A stretch of DNA of 64,000 nucleotides from Bovifimicola ammoniilytica. GTDB lineage: Bacteria > Bacillota > Clostridia > Lachnospirales > Lachnospiraceae. Positions 8,148 through 15,915 of the stretch are shown piece by piece. Made by a program: the position numbers and the translations under genes. How positions within the stretch are numbered: the first letter of the stretch is position 1; each line of letters begins with the position of its first letter. The stretch covers positions 310,001-374,000 of the forward strand of contig NZ_JAOQJN010000002.1 of the NCBI RefSeq assembly GCF_025567085.1, given 5' to 3'. The notes below the pieces were generated by a model. The model did no database searches and was not told where the DNA came from. It saw only the letters and a list, made by a program, of their open reading frames with translations.

Positions 8148-8741
8148 ATGAGTCAGGAAATATACGAGATAGTCAAGGGAATGGATTTAGAAAATATTGA
8201 AACCCAGCTTGCGTTACAATGTGCACCACTCATAACAGGACTAAAGGTTTCGAATCTTTTGATTATTTCAAAAGGTAATGAGGAAGTTGTGAAAAGAATA
8301 CTAAATCGTACTGGGATTTCATATTACAGACTTATACAGACCAGAACTAAAACCACATTTTTACTATTCAGACGAAATGAATTAGAAGAATTTCTGTCAG
8401 ATGAGAACGTTAGAAATGTACTTATGAAAGCAGGCTATAAGTCGTTACAGATTGATAAAATTCTTAGAACATTTAGTCTCAGATATGAAGCATATATACA
8501 GGGCGATAAGAGTTTTCCACATGAAATGGGATTGTTACTTGGTTATCCTGTAGAAGACGTAGTTGGTTTTGTGGAGAATAATGGTAAGAACTTTTTATAT
8601 TCCGGATATTGGAAAGTCTATGAGAACCAGAAAGCCAAAGTTAAATTATTTGATAAATTTAAAGTCGCCGAGGAAACATTGATTCATTTACTTTCAAATG
8701 GGCTTAGTATGTCAGATATAATTGACATTTATGCAACATAA
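8148..8741 (+). CDS. DUF3793 family protein
   Basis: A 197-residue soluble protein, no signal peptide. It contains a pattern I associate with DUF3793: an N-terminal CAPLITGLKVSNLLII segment, central GYKSLQIDKILRTFSLRY, then FPHEMGLLLGYPVEDVVGFVENNGKNFLYSGYWKVY. GGAGG lies just before the ATG. A flavodoxin and a DUF2325 gene follow within 35 and 15 bp, so the three are one unit. DUF3793 has no known activity; its constant company with flavodoxin suggests a role in iron limitation or redox adaptation. Confidence 0.75.
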   Translation: MSQEIYEIVKGMDLENIETQLALQCAPLITGLKVSNLLIISKGNEEVVKRILNRTGISYYRLIQTRTKTTFLLFRRNELEEFLSDENVRNVLMKAGYKSLQIDKILRTFSLRYEAYIQGDKSFPHEMGLLLGYPVEDVVGFVENNGKNFLYSGYWKVYENQKAKVKLFDKFKVAEETLIHLLSNGLSMSDIIDIYAT

Positions 8742-8774
8742 AAAATTATTTTAAATAAAACGGAGGACATAAAA

Positions 8775-9209
8775 ATGAGCAAAGTAGAAGTAATATTCTG
8801 GTCACAGTCAGGAAATACACAGGCAATGGCAGAGGCAATTGGAAAAGGTATAACAGATGCAGGTAAAGAAGCTAATGTGGTATTCGTAAGCAGCGCATCA
8901 GTAGATGATGTTAAAAATGCTAAGGCATTTGCAATGGGGTGTCCGGCAATGGGAGCTGAAGTTTTAGAAGAATCTGAAATGGAGCCATTCGTACAGGATA
9001 TCGAGAGCTTCATAAATGGTAAGACAATTGCACTTTTTGGTTCATACGGCTGGGGTGATGGTCAGTGGATGAGAGACTGGGAAGATAGAATGACTGCTGC
9101 AGGAGCAACAGTATTAAATGGTGAGGGACTTATCTGTAATGAAGCTCCTGATGCTGATGCAATTGCAGAATGTGAAGAACTAGGTAAACAATTGGCTGCA
9201 TTAGTTTAA
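8775..9209 (+). CDS. Flavodoxin
   Basis: A 144-residue protein of standard short-chain flavodoxin size. The FMN phosphate loop SQSGNTQAMA is at residues 10-19, the aromatic isoalloxazine loop is FGSYGWGDGQWMRDW (about 93-107), and acidic surface residues are abundant. It acts as a low-potential electron carrier in the cytosol and typically replaces ferredoxin under iron shortage. CGGAGG precedes the ATG. It is the middle gene of the DUF3793-flavodoxin-DUF2325 unit, and its nearness to metal-transport genes fits an iron-responsive role. Confidence 0.93.
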   Translation: MSKVEVIFWSQSGNTQAMAEAIGKGITDAGKEANVVFVSSASVDDVKNAKAFAMGCPAMGAEVLEESEMEPFVQDIESFINGKTIALFGSYGWGDGQWMRDWEDRMTAAGATVLNGEGLICNEAPDADAIAECEELGKQLAALV

Positions 9210-9223
9210 AATGGAGGTCTATA

Positions 9224-9508
9224 GTGAGTGTAGTTATAATAGGTGGCCATGACCGTATGGTCTGCCAATATAAAAAGATATGTAAAGAGCATAATTGTAA
9301 AGCTAAAGTATTTACACAAATGTCTGGTAATCTTAGTACAAAGATAGGAAGTCCGGATTTGATTATACTTTTTACAAACACTGTATCTCACAAAATGGTT
9401 CATTGTGCAATAACAGAAGCTGAAAAATGTAATGCTGAAGTTGTAAGATGCCATACGAGTAGTGGAAATGCATTAAATGAAATATTAAATACAGCAGTGG
9501 GTTTCTAG
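9224..9508 (+). CDS. DUF2325 family protein
   Basis: A 94-residue protein starting with GTG behind GGAGG. It has the family pattern: VVIIGGHDRM at the N-terminus, a KICKEHNCKAKV segment, then DLIILFTNTVSHKMVHCAITEAEK and a final Ser-rich loop HTSSGNAL. The fold predicted for the family is a small Rossmann-like domain with conserved Cys and His that could bind a metal or Fe-S cluster. It is the last gene of the flavodoxin unit, 15 bp after it. Function is unknown. Confidence 0.7.
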   Translation: MSVVIIGGHDRMVCQYKKICKEHNCKAKVFTQMSGNLSTKIGSPDLIILFTNTVSHKMVHCAITEAEKCNAEVVRCHTSSGNALNEILNTAVGF

Positions 9509-9538
9509 AATAAAATAGTAATTATTGCTAAAATTATA

Positions 9539-9600
9539 AAGAGAGTGAATTAAGGCTATATGTTATTTAGTTGATGTATAGATTAGCCACTCTCTTTTTA
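9539..9600 (+). terminator. Terminator after DUF2325
   Basis: AAGAGAGTG pairs with CACTCTCTT, with additional inner pairing, followed by a T-run. It ends the flavodoxin unit. Confidence 0.8.
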
Positions 9601-9612
9601 TTATTTGAGTTT

Positions 9613-9706
9613 ACTCATTGCCAGATGCTTAAAATGGGGTCTCCATCTGTGATATACTTGATTTATGATGTATCGTGTGCAAGTTAATGCTGTCAGATGC
9701 AAAAAT
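9613..9706 (+). repeat. Degenerate partial copy of the giant inverted-repeat element
   Basis: Positions 9655-9704 match the reverse complement of 43015-43064 at 44 of 50 bases by my hand alignment, and weaker similarity continues left to about 9613. It lies between the DUF2325 terminator and the next promoter, so it is non-coding. Only an arm fragment is present, without its inverted partner. Confidence 0.65.
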
Positions 9707-9719
9707 TATGAAAAAACTA

Positions 9720-9748
9720 TTGACGAAAATATTCCTAGATGTTATTAT
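9720..9748 (+). promoter_or_regulatory. Promoter of the D-lactate dehydrogenase gene
   Basis: TTGACG at 9720-9725, 17-bp spacer, TATTAT at 9743-9748. The untranslated leader would be about 120 bases. The rest of the 9509-9875 spacer holds only the terminator and the repeat fragment. Confidence 0.65.
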
Positions 9749-9875
9749 AATAAAAACAGTAATAATTATTGATTTAAAATTCATATTTTGTATATTTATT
9801 ATAAATATTTACATACTACATAGATATAAGCAGTTTATACGCATATATTCAAAATGTGGGAAATGGAGGTAAGAG

Positions 9876-10865
9876 ATGAGAATATTATTTTACGATGCTA
9901 AGAAATATGATGTAGATTCATTTGATAAGGAATTAGTTAAATTTAGTAATATAGAGGTGGAATATTTAGATACTGATTTATCAAGGTCAACAGTAGCACT
10001 TGCGAGAGGATATGATGCCGTATGTGCATTTGTAAACTCTGATTGCAGCGCAAAAGTATTGGAGAAGTTAAATGAATTTGGAATCAAATTATTGCTTCTT
10101 AGATGTGCGGGTTTTAATAACGTAGATGTAGAAGCCGCTAATAAATACGGAATTACAGTACTCAGAGTTTCTGGATATTCACCTGAGGCAGTAGCAGAAT
10201 TTGCCATTACAATAGCACTTGCGGTAAACAGACATCTTCATAAAAGCTATATTAAGGTAAGAGAGAATAATTTTGCACTTACAGGTCTTACCGGCATTAA
10301 TTTCTTCGGTAAAACAGCAGGAATCATCGGTACAGGTAAAATTGGAGCAGCAATGTGCAGAATATGCCAAGGTCTTGGTATGAAAGTAATTGCTTATGAT
10401 GCCTATGTTAATCCTAATCTTGATTTTGTGGAATATAAGTCATTTGATGAAGTTCTAGCAGAAAGTGACCTGATATCACTGCATTGCCCATTAACAGAGG
10501 ACAATTATCATATGATTAACAAAGACACAATTGCTAAGATGAAAGATAATGTGATTTTAGTAAATACATCAAGAGGCGCATTAGTTGATACAAATGATTT
10601 AATTCAGGGAATAAGAGCTAAGAAATTCTTCGGTGTGGCATTAGATGTATATGAAGAAGAGACTAACAATGTATTTGAGGACAGGGCAGATGATATCTTA
10701 GATAATTCAGTTGTAGCACGCCTGTTATCATTTCCAAATGTCATCGTTACATCACATCAGGGCTTTCTGACAGAAGAAGCATTAGAATCAATAAGTAATA
10801 CAACACTTCAGAATGCAACTGATTATATGAATGGAAATATAAATGAGGCTAATCAGGTAAAATAA
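9876..10865 (+). CDS. ldhA: D-lactate dehydrogenase (fermentative D-2-hydroxyacid dehydrogenase)
   Basis: A 329-residue NAD-dependent enzyme of the D-2-hydroxyacid dehydrogenase family, reducing pyruvate to D-lactate. It shows the dinucleotide loop IIGTGKIGAAM (about 147), substrate-binding Arg in NTSRGALVDT (about 232), the catalytic Glu in the DVYEEE region and the catalytic His in TSHQGFLTEEAL (about 294). The GFLTEEAL form is typical of fermentative LdhA rather than of glycerate dehydrogenases. GGAGG precedes the ATG. It is a single-gene unit with its own promoter and a strong terminator. No convincing Rex site was seen upstream. Confidence 0.85.
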   Translation: MRILFYDAKKYDVDSFDKELVKFSNIEVEYLDTDLSRSTVALARGYDAVCAFVNSDCSAKVLEKLNEFGIKLLLLRCAGFNNVDVEAANKYGITVLRVSGYSPEAVAEFAITIALAVNRHLHKSYIKVRENNFALTGLTGINFFGKTAGIIGTGKIGAAMCRICQGLGMKVIAYDAYVNPNLDFVEYKSFDEVLAESDLISLHCPLTEDNYHMINKDTIAKMKDNVILVNTSRGALVDTNDLIQGIRAKKFFGVALDVYEEETNNVFEDRADDILDNSVVARLLSFPNVIVTSHQGFLTEEALESISNTTLQNATDYMNGNINEANQVK

Positions 10866-10948
10866 TTATTATCTGCATTAAGTAAATTTGTAGCTGTCAA
10901 ATTTATTTTAACAGACGAATATAAGTTGCAAAATTCAGTGTATAGTTT

Positions 10949-10999
10949 GAGTTATAAATAAAAATGAGTTATAAATAAAAATGAGTTATAAATAAAAAG
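10949..10999 (+). repeat. Three tandem 17-bp repeats
   Basis: The unit GAGTTATAAATAAAAAT occurs three times head to tail (last base differs in the third). It lies between the ldhA stop and its terminator in the 303-bp spacer before cotJC. Confidence 0.9.
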
Positions 11000-11002
11000 A
11001 GT

Positions 11003-11049
11003 AAAGGCAATTTCTTAAGTAAATTATGGGCTTAAGAAGTTGCCTTTTT
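11003..11049 (+). terminator. Terminator of ldhA
   Basis: A 17-bp stem (11003-11019 with 11031-11047, one G-U pair) followed by TTTTT. The remaining spacer up to cotJC is AT-rich with nothing else recognised. Confidence 0.85.
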
Positions 11050-11168
11050 GATAAAACTATTTTTTGAAAAGCTAATTAAGAAAATTATCTAATATCTTAG
11101 TAAGAATATTAGATATAGTATTTAGATAATATATTTAGTAAATGCATTCAAAGGTATATTTAACTAAA

Positions 11169-11780
11169 TTATTTAGTACCACATTCTTTATCAATTGCTG
11201 GATTGCAGAAGTAGAAGTTATTGGAGTCTAAATGTTCCTGGACTATTCTAAGTGCCTCACCGAAACGCTGGAAGTGAACGATTTCTCTGGCACGCAGGAA
11301 TTTGATTGGTTCTACTACATCAGGATCTTTAATTACACGTAGAATGTTGTCGTAGGTAGATCTGGCTTTCTGTTCAGCAGCGAGATCCTCAGTAAGGTCT
11401 GTTATAGGATCGCCCTTAGACTGGAATTCGCAGGCGTTAAATGGAATTCCTCCGGCAGCCTGTGGCCACAGTGCAAGAGTGTGATCTATATAGTAATTAC
11501 CAAAGCCTGAATTATTTATCTCTTCGGGAGTCAGGTTTCTTGTGAGCTGATGAACAATAGTGGCAATCATTTCAAAATGAGCCAGTTCTTCGGTACCTAT
11601 ATCAGTCAATAAGCCAGCTACTTCTCTATAAGGAATGGTATATCTTTGAGACAGGTATCTCATTGAAGCACTAAGTTCTCCATCAGGTCCTCCATATTGG
11701 CTGATTATATACATTGCTGCTTTAGGATCAGTCTGTTTAATATTAATAGGATATTCAAGTCGTTTTTCATAATTCCACAT
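11169..11780 (-). CDS. cotJC: Spore coat protein CotJC (manganese-catalase-like)
   Basis: A 203-residue protein of the Mn-catalase/CotJC family. Conserved acidic and histidine ligands sit in two helical blocks: IGTEELAHFEMIATIVHQL (about 61-79) and LAAEQKARSTYDNIL with REIVHFQRFGEAL (about 130-180). It begins MWNYEKRLEYPI, the normal family start. It is the last gene of the minus-strand cotJA-cotJB-cotJC operon, separated from cotJB by 3 bp. CotJ proteins enter the inner spore coat; catalase activity is suggested by the ligands but not proven here. Confidence 0.93.
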   Translation of the reverse strand: MWNYEKRLEYPINIKQTDPKAAMYIISQYGGPDGELSASMRYLSQRYTIPYREVAGLLTDIGTEELAHFEMIATIVHQLTRNLTPEEINNSGFGNYYIDHTLALWPQAAGGIPFNACEFQSKGDPITDLTEDLAAEQKARSTYDNILRVIKDPDVVEPIKFLRAREIVHFQRFGEALRIVQEHLDSNNFYFCNPAIDKECGTK

Positions 11781-11783
11781 AAG

Positions 11784-12047
11784 TTAACACTCTCCTTCCC
11801 ATGGCCATGGGTCAGTTGCCCAGTTCCAGAAATTAGTATTTGCTATATTATCTAACAATAACGGACCAAATTGGTTGTTATATAATCTGAGGGCTTTCTG
11901 ACGTTCGGCATTGTATTTCATAAAGAATGCTAATGCATCTTTATCATCAGGGTGTGTATCGAGATATAATGAGATATCAGTTACGGCAAAACTGACTTCA
12001 TTAATCCATTGTAATAATTGACTTCTATTCATTGTCTGCATCCGCAC
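11784..12047 (-). CDS. cotJB: Spore coat protein CotJB
   Basis: An 87-residue protein with the CotJB signature: LLQWINEVSFAVTDISLYLDTHPDD, then YNAERQKALRLYNNQFGPLL, ending in a Trp/Pro-rich NWATDPWPWEGEC. AGGAGG lies 5 bases before the GTG used here; an ATG two codons further in (12041) is an alternative with longer spacing. The start overlaps the end of cotJA by 19 bases, indicating translational coupling. It works with CotJC in assembling the inner coat. Confidence 0.9.
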   Translation of the reverse strand: MRMQTMNRSQLLQWINEVSFAVTDISLYLDTHPDDKDALAFFMKYNAERQKALRLYNNQFGPLLLDNIANTNFWNWATDPWPWEGEC

Positions 12048-12274
12048 TTTTTACCTCCTTTAGAACCTCTGAATGGTTTATTTAATTCAGGAAATATAGT
12101 TCCTGCCTGTAAAGCCATAGGCAATTCATAGACCTGTGTGAAATATTGCCATGGTACATAAGCCATTGCGGCAGGCAGGTCAGAACAATTGTCTTGTGGT
12201 CTTTGCATGGATGCCATACCACAAGGACATTCACGTCTGTCATTCGTCTGATAGGTGTTAAAATTGTTGTACAT
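12029..12274 (-). CDS. cotJA: Spore coat associated protein CotJA
   Basis: An 81-residue protein whose second half carries the CotJA core: AMAYVPWQYFTQVYELPMAL followed by GTIFPELNKPFRG. The N-terminal half is extended and contains CPCG and other Cys residues, and the C-terminus ends KKCGCRQ, so disulfide or metal cross-linking in the coat is possible. AGGAG precedes the ATG. It is the first gene of the operon; expression is expected in the mother cell during sporulation, but I could not identify a convincing sigma-E or sigma-K promoter. Confidence 0.88.
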   Translation of the reverse strand: MYNNFNTYQTNDRRECPCGMASMQRPQDNCSDLPAAMAYVPWQYFTQVYELPMALQAGTIFPELNKPFRGSKGGKKCGCRQ

Positions 12275-12468
12275 ATTACTCTCCTTTTTTTAGTATATAA
12301 TTAGATTATGATAATAAGAAAAATTCGTTACTTATAAATATTTAGCATTTACTTAAATAATAACTATGAAAAAACAACCAATTATGTTATCATTAAACTA
12401 CTATGTATCGTATATCTTATGAAGATATTCAGAGGTATGGAGTACCAACGGAAATGGAGGATTTAAAA

Positions 12469-13839
12469 ATGAGTAAAGAGATACCTTATAAGATTTATTT
12501 AGAGGAAAATGAGATGCCAAAGCAGTGGTATAATGTGCGTGCTGATATGAAGAATAAACCAGCTCCAATACTTAATCCTGCGACACTTAAACCTGTAACA
12601 GTTGATGAGTTATCAGGAATTTTCTGTACGGAATTAGCTAAACAGGAGCTTGATGATACAACAGCATATATTGATATCCCTGAAGAGATAAGAAATTTCT
12701 ATAAAATGTACAGACCAGCTCCACTTGTAAGAGCATATTGTCTTGAGAAGAAGTTAGGAACACCGGCACATATTTATTATAAATTCGAGGGAAATAATAC
12801 CTCAGGAAGCCACAAACTTAATTCAGCAATAGCCCAGGCATATTATGCTAAGAAGCAGGGATTAAAGGGTGTAACTACAGAGACAGGAGCAGGACAGTGG
12901 GGAACAGCACTTTCTATGGCTTGTTCATATTTTGATTTAGATTGTCAGGTATATATGGTAAAAGTCTCTTATGAACAGAAACCATTCAGAAGAGAGGTTA
13001 TGAGAACTTATGGTGCTAAAGTAACACCATCACCATCGATGACTACTGATGTCGGAAGAAGAATAAATGAGGAATTCCCGGGAACAACAGGAAGTCTTGG
13101 CTGTGCTATTTCAGAGGCAGTAGAAGCAGCTACATCACAGGAAGGCTACAGATATGTATTAGGTTCTGTATTATCCCAGGTATTATTACACCAGTCGATA
13201 ATCGGACTTGAGACAAAAGCAGCACTAGATAAATATGGAATTAAAGCTGATATGGTTATTGGTTGTGCAGGCGGCGGTTCTAACCTTGGAGGTCTTATTT
13301 CACCATTTGCAGGGGAAATGTTAAGAGGAGAGGCAGATTATAAATTAATCGCAGTAGAACCTGCTTCATGCCCAAGTCTTACAAGAGGAAGATATGTATA
13401 TGATTATTGTGATACCGGAAAGGTGTGCCCATTATCTAAGATGTATACATTAGGAAGTGGCTTTATACCATCAGCAAATCATGCAGGCGGATTAAGATAT
13501 CATGGAATGAGTTCAACAGTTTCACAGTTATATCATGACGGATTAATTGAAGCAAGAAGCGTTGAGCAGACAGAAGTATTTAAGGCAGCAGAACAGTTTG
13601 CAAAAGTAGAGGGTATACTTCCTGCTCCTGAAAGCAGTCACGCAATAAAAGTTGCGATAGATGAAGCTATGAAATGTAAAGAGACAGGAGAAGCTAAGAA
13701 TATCGTGTTCGGACTTACCGGAACAGGTTATTTTGATATGGTCGCTTATCAGAAATATAATGATGGATTAATGAGCGATTATATACCAACAGATGAAGAG
13801 ATAGAAAAGAGTCTGTCAGATTGTCCTAAAGTTGATTAA
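12469..13839 (+). CDS. TrpB-like pyridoxal-phosphate enzyme (TrpB2 type)
   Basis: A 456-residue PLP enzyme related to the tryptophan synthase beta chain. The Schiff-base lysine is in SGSHKLNSA (about 115), the PLP phosphate loop is GCAGGGSNLGG, and ETGAGQWG is the TrpB catalytic segment. Length and inserts match the TrpB2 group rather than TrpB1. The frame extends 22 codons upstream, but GGAGG sits 8 bases before the ATG at 12469, which decides the start. There is no trpA or other trp gene nearby; TrpB2 enzymes can condense indole with serine, or may have another role here. A strong terminator follows. Confidence 0.9.
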   Translation: MSKEIPYKIYLEENEMPKQWYNVRADMKNKPAPILNPATLKPVTVDELSGIFCTELAKQELDDTTAYIDIPEEIRNFYKMYRPAPLVRAYCLEKKLGTPAHIYYKFEGNNTSGSHKLNSAIAQAYYAKKQGLKGVTTETGAGQWGTALSMACSYFDLDCQVYMVKVSYEQKPFRREVMRTYGAKVTPSPSMTTDVGRRINEEFPGTTGSLGCAISEAVEAATSQEGYRYVLGSVLSQVLLHQSIIGLETKAALDKYGIKADMVIGCAGGGSNLGGLISPFAGEMLRGEADYKLIAVEPASCPSLTRGRYVYDYCDTGKVCPLSKMYTLGSGFIPSANHAGGLRYHGMSSTVSQLYHDGLIEARSVEQTEVFKAAEQFAKVEGILPAPESSHAIKVAIDEAMKCKETGEAKNIVFGLTGTGYFDMVAYQKYNDGLMSDYIPTDEEIEKSLSDCPKVD

Positions 13840-13862
13840 GAGATAAATAATATGGTATAGTG

Positions 13863-13912
13863 AAAAAGCTGTAATATTAGAAAGTTTAAATTTTCAATAT
13901 TACAGCTTTTTA
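13863..13912 (+). terminator. Terminator after the TrpB2-like gene
   Basis: AAAAAGCTGTAATATT pairs perfectly (16 bp) with its complement ending in TTTTT. Confidence 0.9.
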
Positions 13913-13921
13913 TTATAAAAA

Positions 13922-13957
13922 ATTGTCGTTCAGGGCTTTATAATTGCCGTTCAGGGC
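13922..13957 (+). repeat. Imperfect 15-bp direct repeat
   Basis: ATTGTCGTTCAGGGC at 13922-13936 and ATTGCCGTTCAGGGC at 13943-13957 differ at one base. They precede an ORF with no proper start and may mark a past rearrangement. Confidence 0.75.
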
Positions 13958-13974
13958 AAGTTGGTCTATAAATA

Positions 13975-14625
13975 TTGAAATATGTAGTTGAAGATGATAT
14001 AAAAGTTATAATAAATATAGCTGATGGTAATGCAGAATTTGGTGCATATGTTTTAAGATTCGTATATGATAATCAATGTATGGCATACCATTCACAGCCT
14101 GATGCATGGCAAAGAAATTTTGGATATAATGTTTTTTATGATGAAATTTTTAAAATAGGCTCATATATGAATAAAGGGAGATTAAAAGCGAATATTGATG
14201 ATAAGCAATATGCACTTTGGATATGGAAAGGTGATTATTGGAATCTTCAGTCAGGTGCAGAAATAGGATTATATGAATACAAAGGTGAATATTCAGAAAC
14301 AGAACAATATGATGCAATAGATTATGAGGTTCCAATGGAATTATATTTATATAATTATTATGATAATGGTAATATAGAAAATGTATTTAGCTGGAAACCA
14401 ATAGTTAATCAATGGTGGATTACAGGTTTTAATGTAAAGTATACAGAACCTGATCCGGATAAAATGATTACTATAGGAAAAATAGATTTATCTGAACATA
14501 AAGATTTGTATTATTTATTTGCTAAAAGTACAGAATATCAAGATATAGATAAAGAAAATCTTGTTTTTGACAGTATAAACAAATGTATTTATGTAATATG
14601 GTATAATGAGGAATATGTGAAATGA
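13975..14625 (+). CDS. DUF4474-like protein, probably 5'-truncated
   Basis: A 216-codon frame with TTG as its only early start and no ribosome site. A stop lies two codons before the TTG and the next ATG is 35 codons in. The C-terminal part (VNQWWITGFNVKY, then a DLYYLFAKS block and a final IYVIWYNEEY) resembles the DUF4474 family, with moderate certainty. No signal peptide is present, which fits loss of the N-terminus. Its stop overlaps the next ATG in ATGA, so translation of the lipoprotein may be coupled. It could be a decayed gene; the direct repeats just upstream support a rearrangement. Confidence 0.5.
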   Translation: MKYVVEDDIKVIINIADGNAEFGAYVLRFVYDNQCMAYHSQPDAWQRNFGYNVFYDEIFKIGSYMNKGRLKANIDDKQYALWIWKGDYWNLQSGAEIGLYEYKGEYSETEQYDAIDYEVPMELYLYNYYDNGNIENVFSWKPIVNQWWITGFNVKYTEPDPDKMITIGKIDLSEHKDLYYLFAKSTEYQDIDKENLVFDSINKCIYVIWYNEEYVK

Positions 14626-15152
14626 GAAAGAAAGCAACGATAGCAATAACATTAATTTTAGTAAGTATTTTTATGCTTGCGTGTACAAGTGAAATTAAAA
14701 CAACAATTTCTGAATTAGCAGATAATAACGAAAGTAAAACAACTGATGAGCAAATATGGGATATGGCTTTAGAAATATATGAAGGATTGAAAAATAAAGA
14801 TAAAGACAGAATAAAGTCAGTTTTTTCAGAAAATCAATTAATGAATCATAGTAGAAAGATAGATAGAAATATTGACAAGATATATGAATTTATAGATGGC
14901 GAAATAGTTGAATATAAAGAAATAACCGGAAGTTGTGGAGGTGGAGAACAAAGATATTACGAATGGATTTATAGATATTTTGGTGGACATATTTTTGGAA
15001 TAAAAACTGATACCGGAAGAGAATATACAATAAGTTATGGGGGATGTATGGTAGATAAAAACGATAGTGATAATATAGGAATTTCCCACTTTATAATATG
15101 GGAAGAAGGCTCTGAAAGTGATGAAAGTATATTGGTAGGAACGGTTGATTAA
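14622..15152 (+). CDS. Small lipoprotein, copy 1 of a tandem family (DUF5104-like)
   Basis: A 176-residue predicted lipoprotein. The signal sequence ends in the lipobox IFMLAC (cleavage before Cys 21), followed by a Ser/Thr/Asn/Asp linker and one globular domain. The domain contains IYEGLKNKDKDRIKSVFSEN, a central IDGEIVEYKEI turn, GSCGGG and a C-terminal YGGCMVDKNDSDNIGI segment, resembling DUF5104. Its start overlaps the preceding stop. It is closer to copy 3 than to copy 2. Compared with copies 2 and 3 the N-terminal MNKIRK is missing, consistent with fusion to the upstream frame during duplication. Confidence 0.78.
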   Translation: MRKKATIAITLILVSIFMLACTSEIKTTISELADNNESKTTDEQIWDMALEIYEGLKNKDKDRIKSVFSENQLMNHSRKIDRNIDKIYEFIDGEIVEYKEITGSCGGGEQRYYEWIYRYFGGHIFGIKTDTGREYTISYGGCMVDKNDSDNIGISHFIIWEEGSESDESILVGTVD

Positions 15153-15170
15153 TTTATACTATAATTTTGT

Positions 15171-15202
15171 AAGGCTATTACATTGAGAAATGTGATAGCC
15201 TT
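15171..15202 (+). terminator. Repeat-associated terminator hairpin, copy 1
   Basis: AAGGCTATTACATT pairs with AATGTGATAGCCTT (14 bp, one G-U) around GAGA. The same hairpin follows each lipoprotein copy. Confidence 0.65.
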
Positions 15203-15259
15203 TGATGAAAGAGTTTCTAATAATATAGAAATTATTTAGAATATGTAGAGGAATAGAAA

Positions 15260-15808
15260 ATGAATAAAATAAGAAAAAGACTAGAGATATCAACGATAAC
15301 AATAACATTAATTTTAGTAAGTATTTTTATGCTTGCGTGTACAGGTGAAAATAAGTCAAAAACATCTGAAATTGAAAGCGAAAAAGAGACAAAATTAGAT
15401 AATGAAGAAATCAACAATATAGGATTAGAAATATATGAGGGATTAAAGAATAAAGATAAAGACAGAATAGAGGCGGTTTTCTCTGAAAATCAGATGTTAA
15501 AACATCACAGGAAGATAGATAAAGGAATTGACGAAGCATTTGAATTTATAGATGGTGAAATAGTTAACTATAAAAGTATATATGGAGGAGGTGCAGGAGG
15601 AAAAGTAAGAAATTACGAATGGATTGAAAAATTTTATGATGGATATATAGATTTAATACAAACGGATACTGGCAAAGAATATATGATAAATTATGGAGGC
15701 TGTTTGATAGATGATAAAGATAGTGACAATATCGGAATTTTCTACTTTGAGATATCAGAAAAAGACTCTGACAGCAATGAAAGTATATTTGTAGGAACAT
15801 ATAATTAG
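15260..15808 (+). CDS. Small lipoprotein, copy 2 of the tandem family
   Basis: A 182-residue lipoprotein with the same signal and lipobox region as copies 1 and 3 (LILVSIFMLACTGE) and the same domain order. It has diverged in the mature part: the linker is KTSEIESEKETKLDNEEI, the turn is GGGAGGK, and the C-terminus ends IFVGTYN. The upstream ~105 bp, including the terminator hairpin of copy 1, is nearly identical to the segment before copy 3, so the duplicated unit includes gene plus spacer. The function of the family is unknown; surface location is expected. Confidence 0.8.
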   Translation: MNKIRKRLEISTITITLILVSIFMLACTGENKSKTSEIESEKETKLDNEEINNIGLEIYEGLKNKDKDRIEAVFSENQMLKHHRKIDKGIDEAFEFIDGEIVNYKSIYGGGAGGKVRNYEWIEKFYDGYIDLIQTDTGKEYMINYGGCLIDDKDSDNIGIFYFEISEKDSDSNESIFVGTYN

Positions 15809-15826
15809 GTGATGTCATAATGTTGT

Positions 15827-15858
15827 AAGGCTATTACATTGAGAAATGTGATAGCCTT
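15827..15858 (+). terminator. Repeat-associated terminator hairpin, copy 2
   Basis: Identical to the hairpin after copy 1 (14-bp stem, GAGA loop). Confidence 0.65.
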
Positions 15859-15915
15859 TGATGAAAGAGTTTCTAATAATATAGAAATTATTTAGAATAT
15901 GTAAAGGAATAGAAA

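Noticed and set aside
9675..9872. A 65-codon frame before ldhA
   Set aside because: It has no ribosome site, contains the ldhA promoter hexamers, and its composition is runaway Ile/Lys from AT-rich spacer.
10949..10999. CRISPR-like repeats
   Set aside because: Units are directly abutting with no spacers and there are no cas genes.
12403..12468. 22-codon extension of the TrpB2-like enzyme
   Set aside because: GGAGG inside this stretch lies 8 bases before the ATG at 12469, which matches the family N-terminus.
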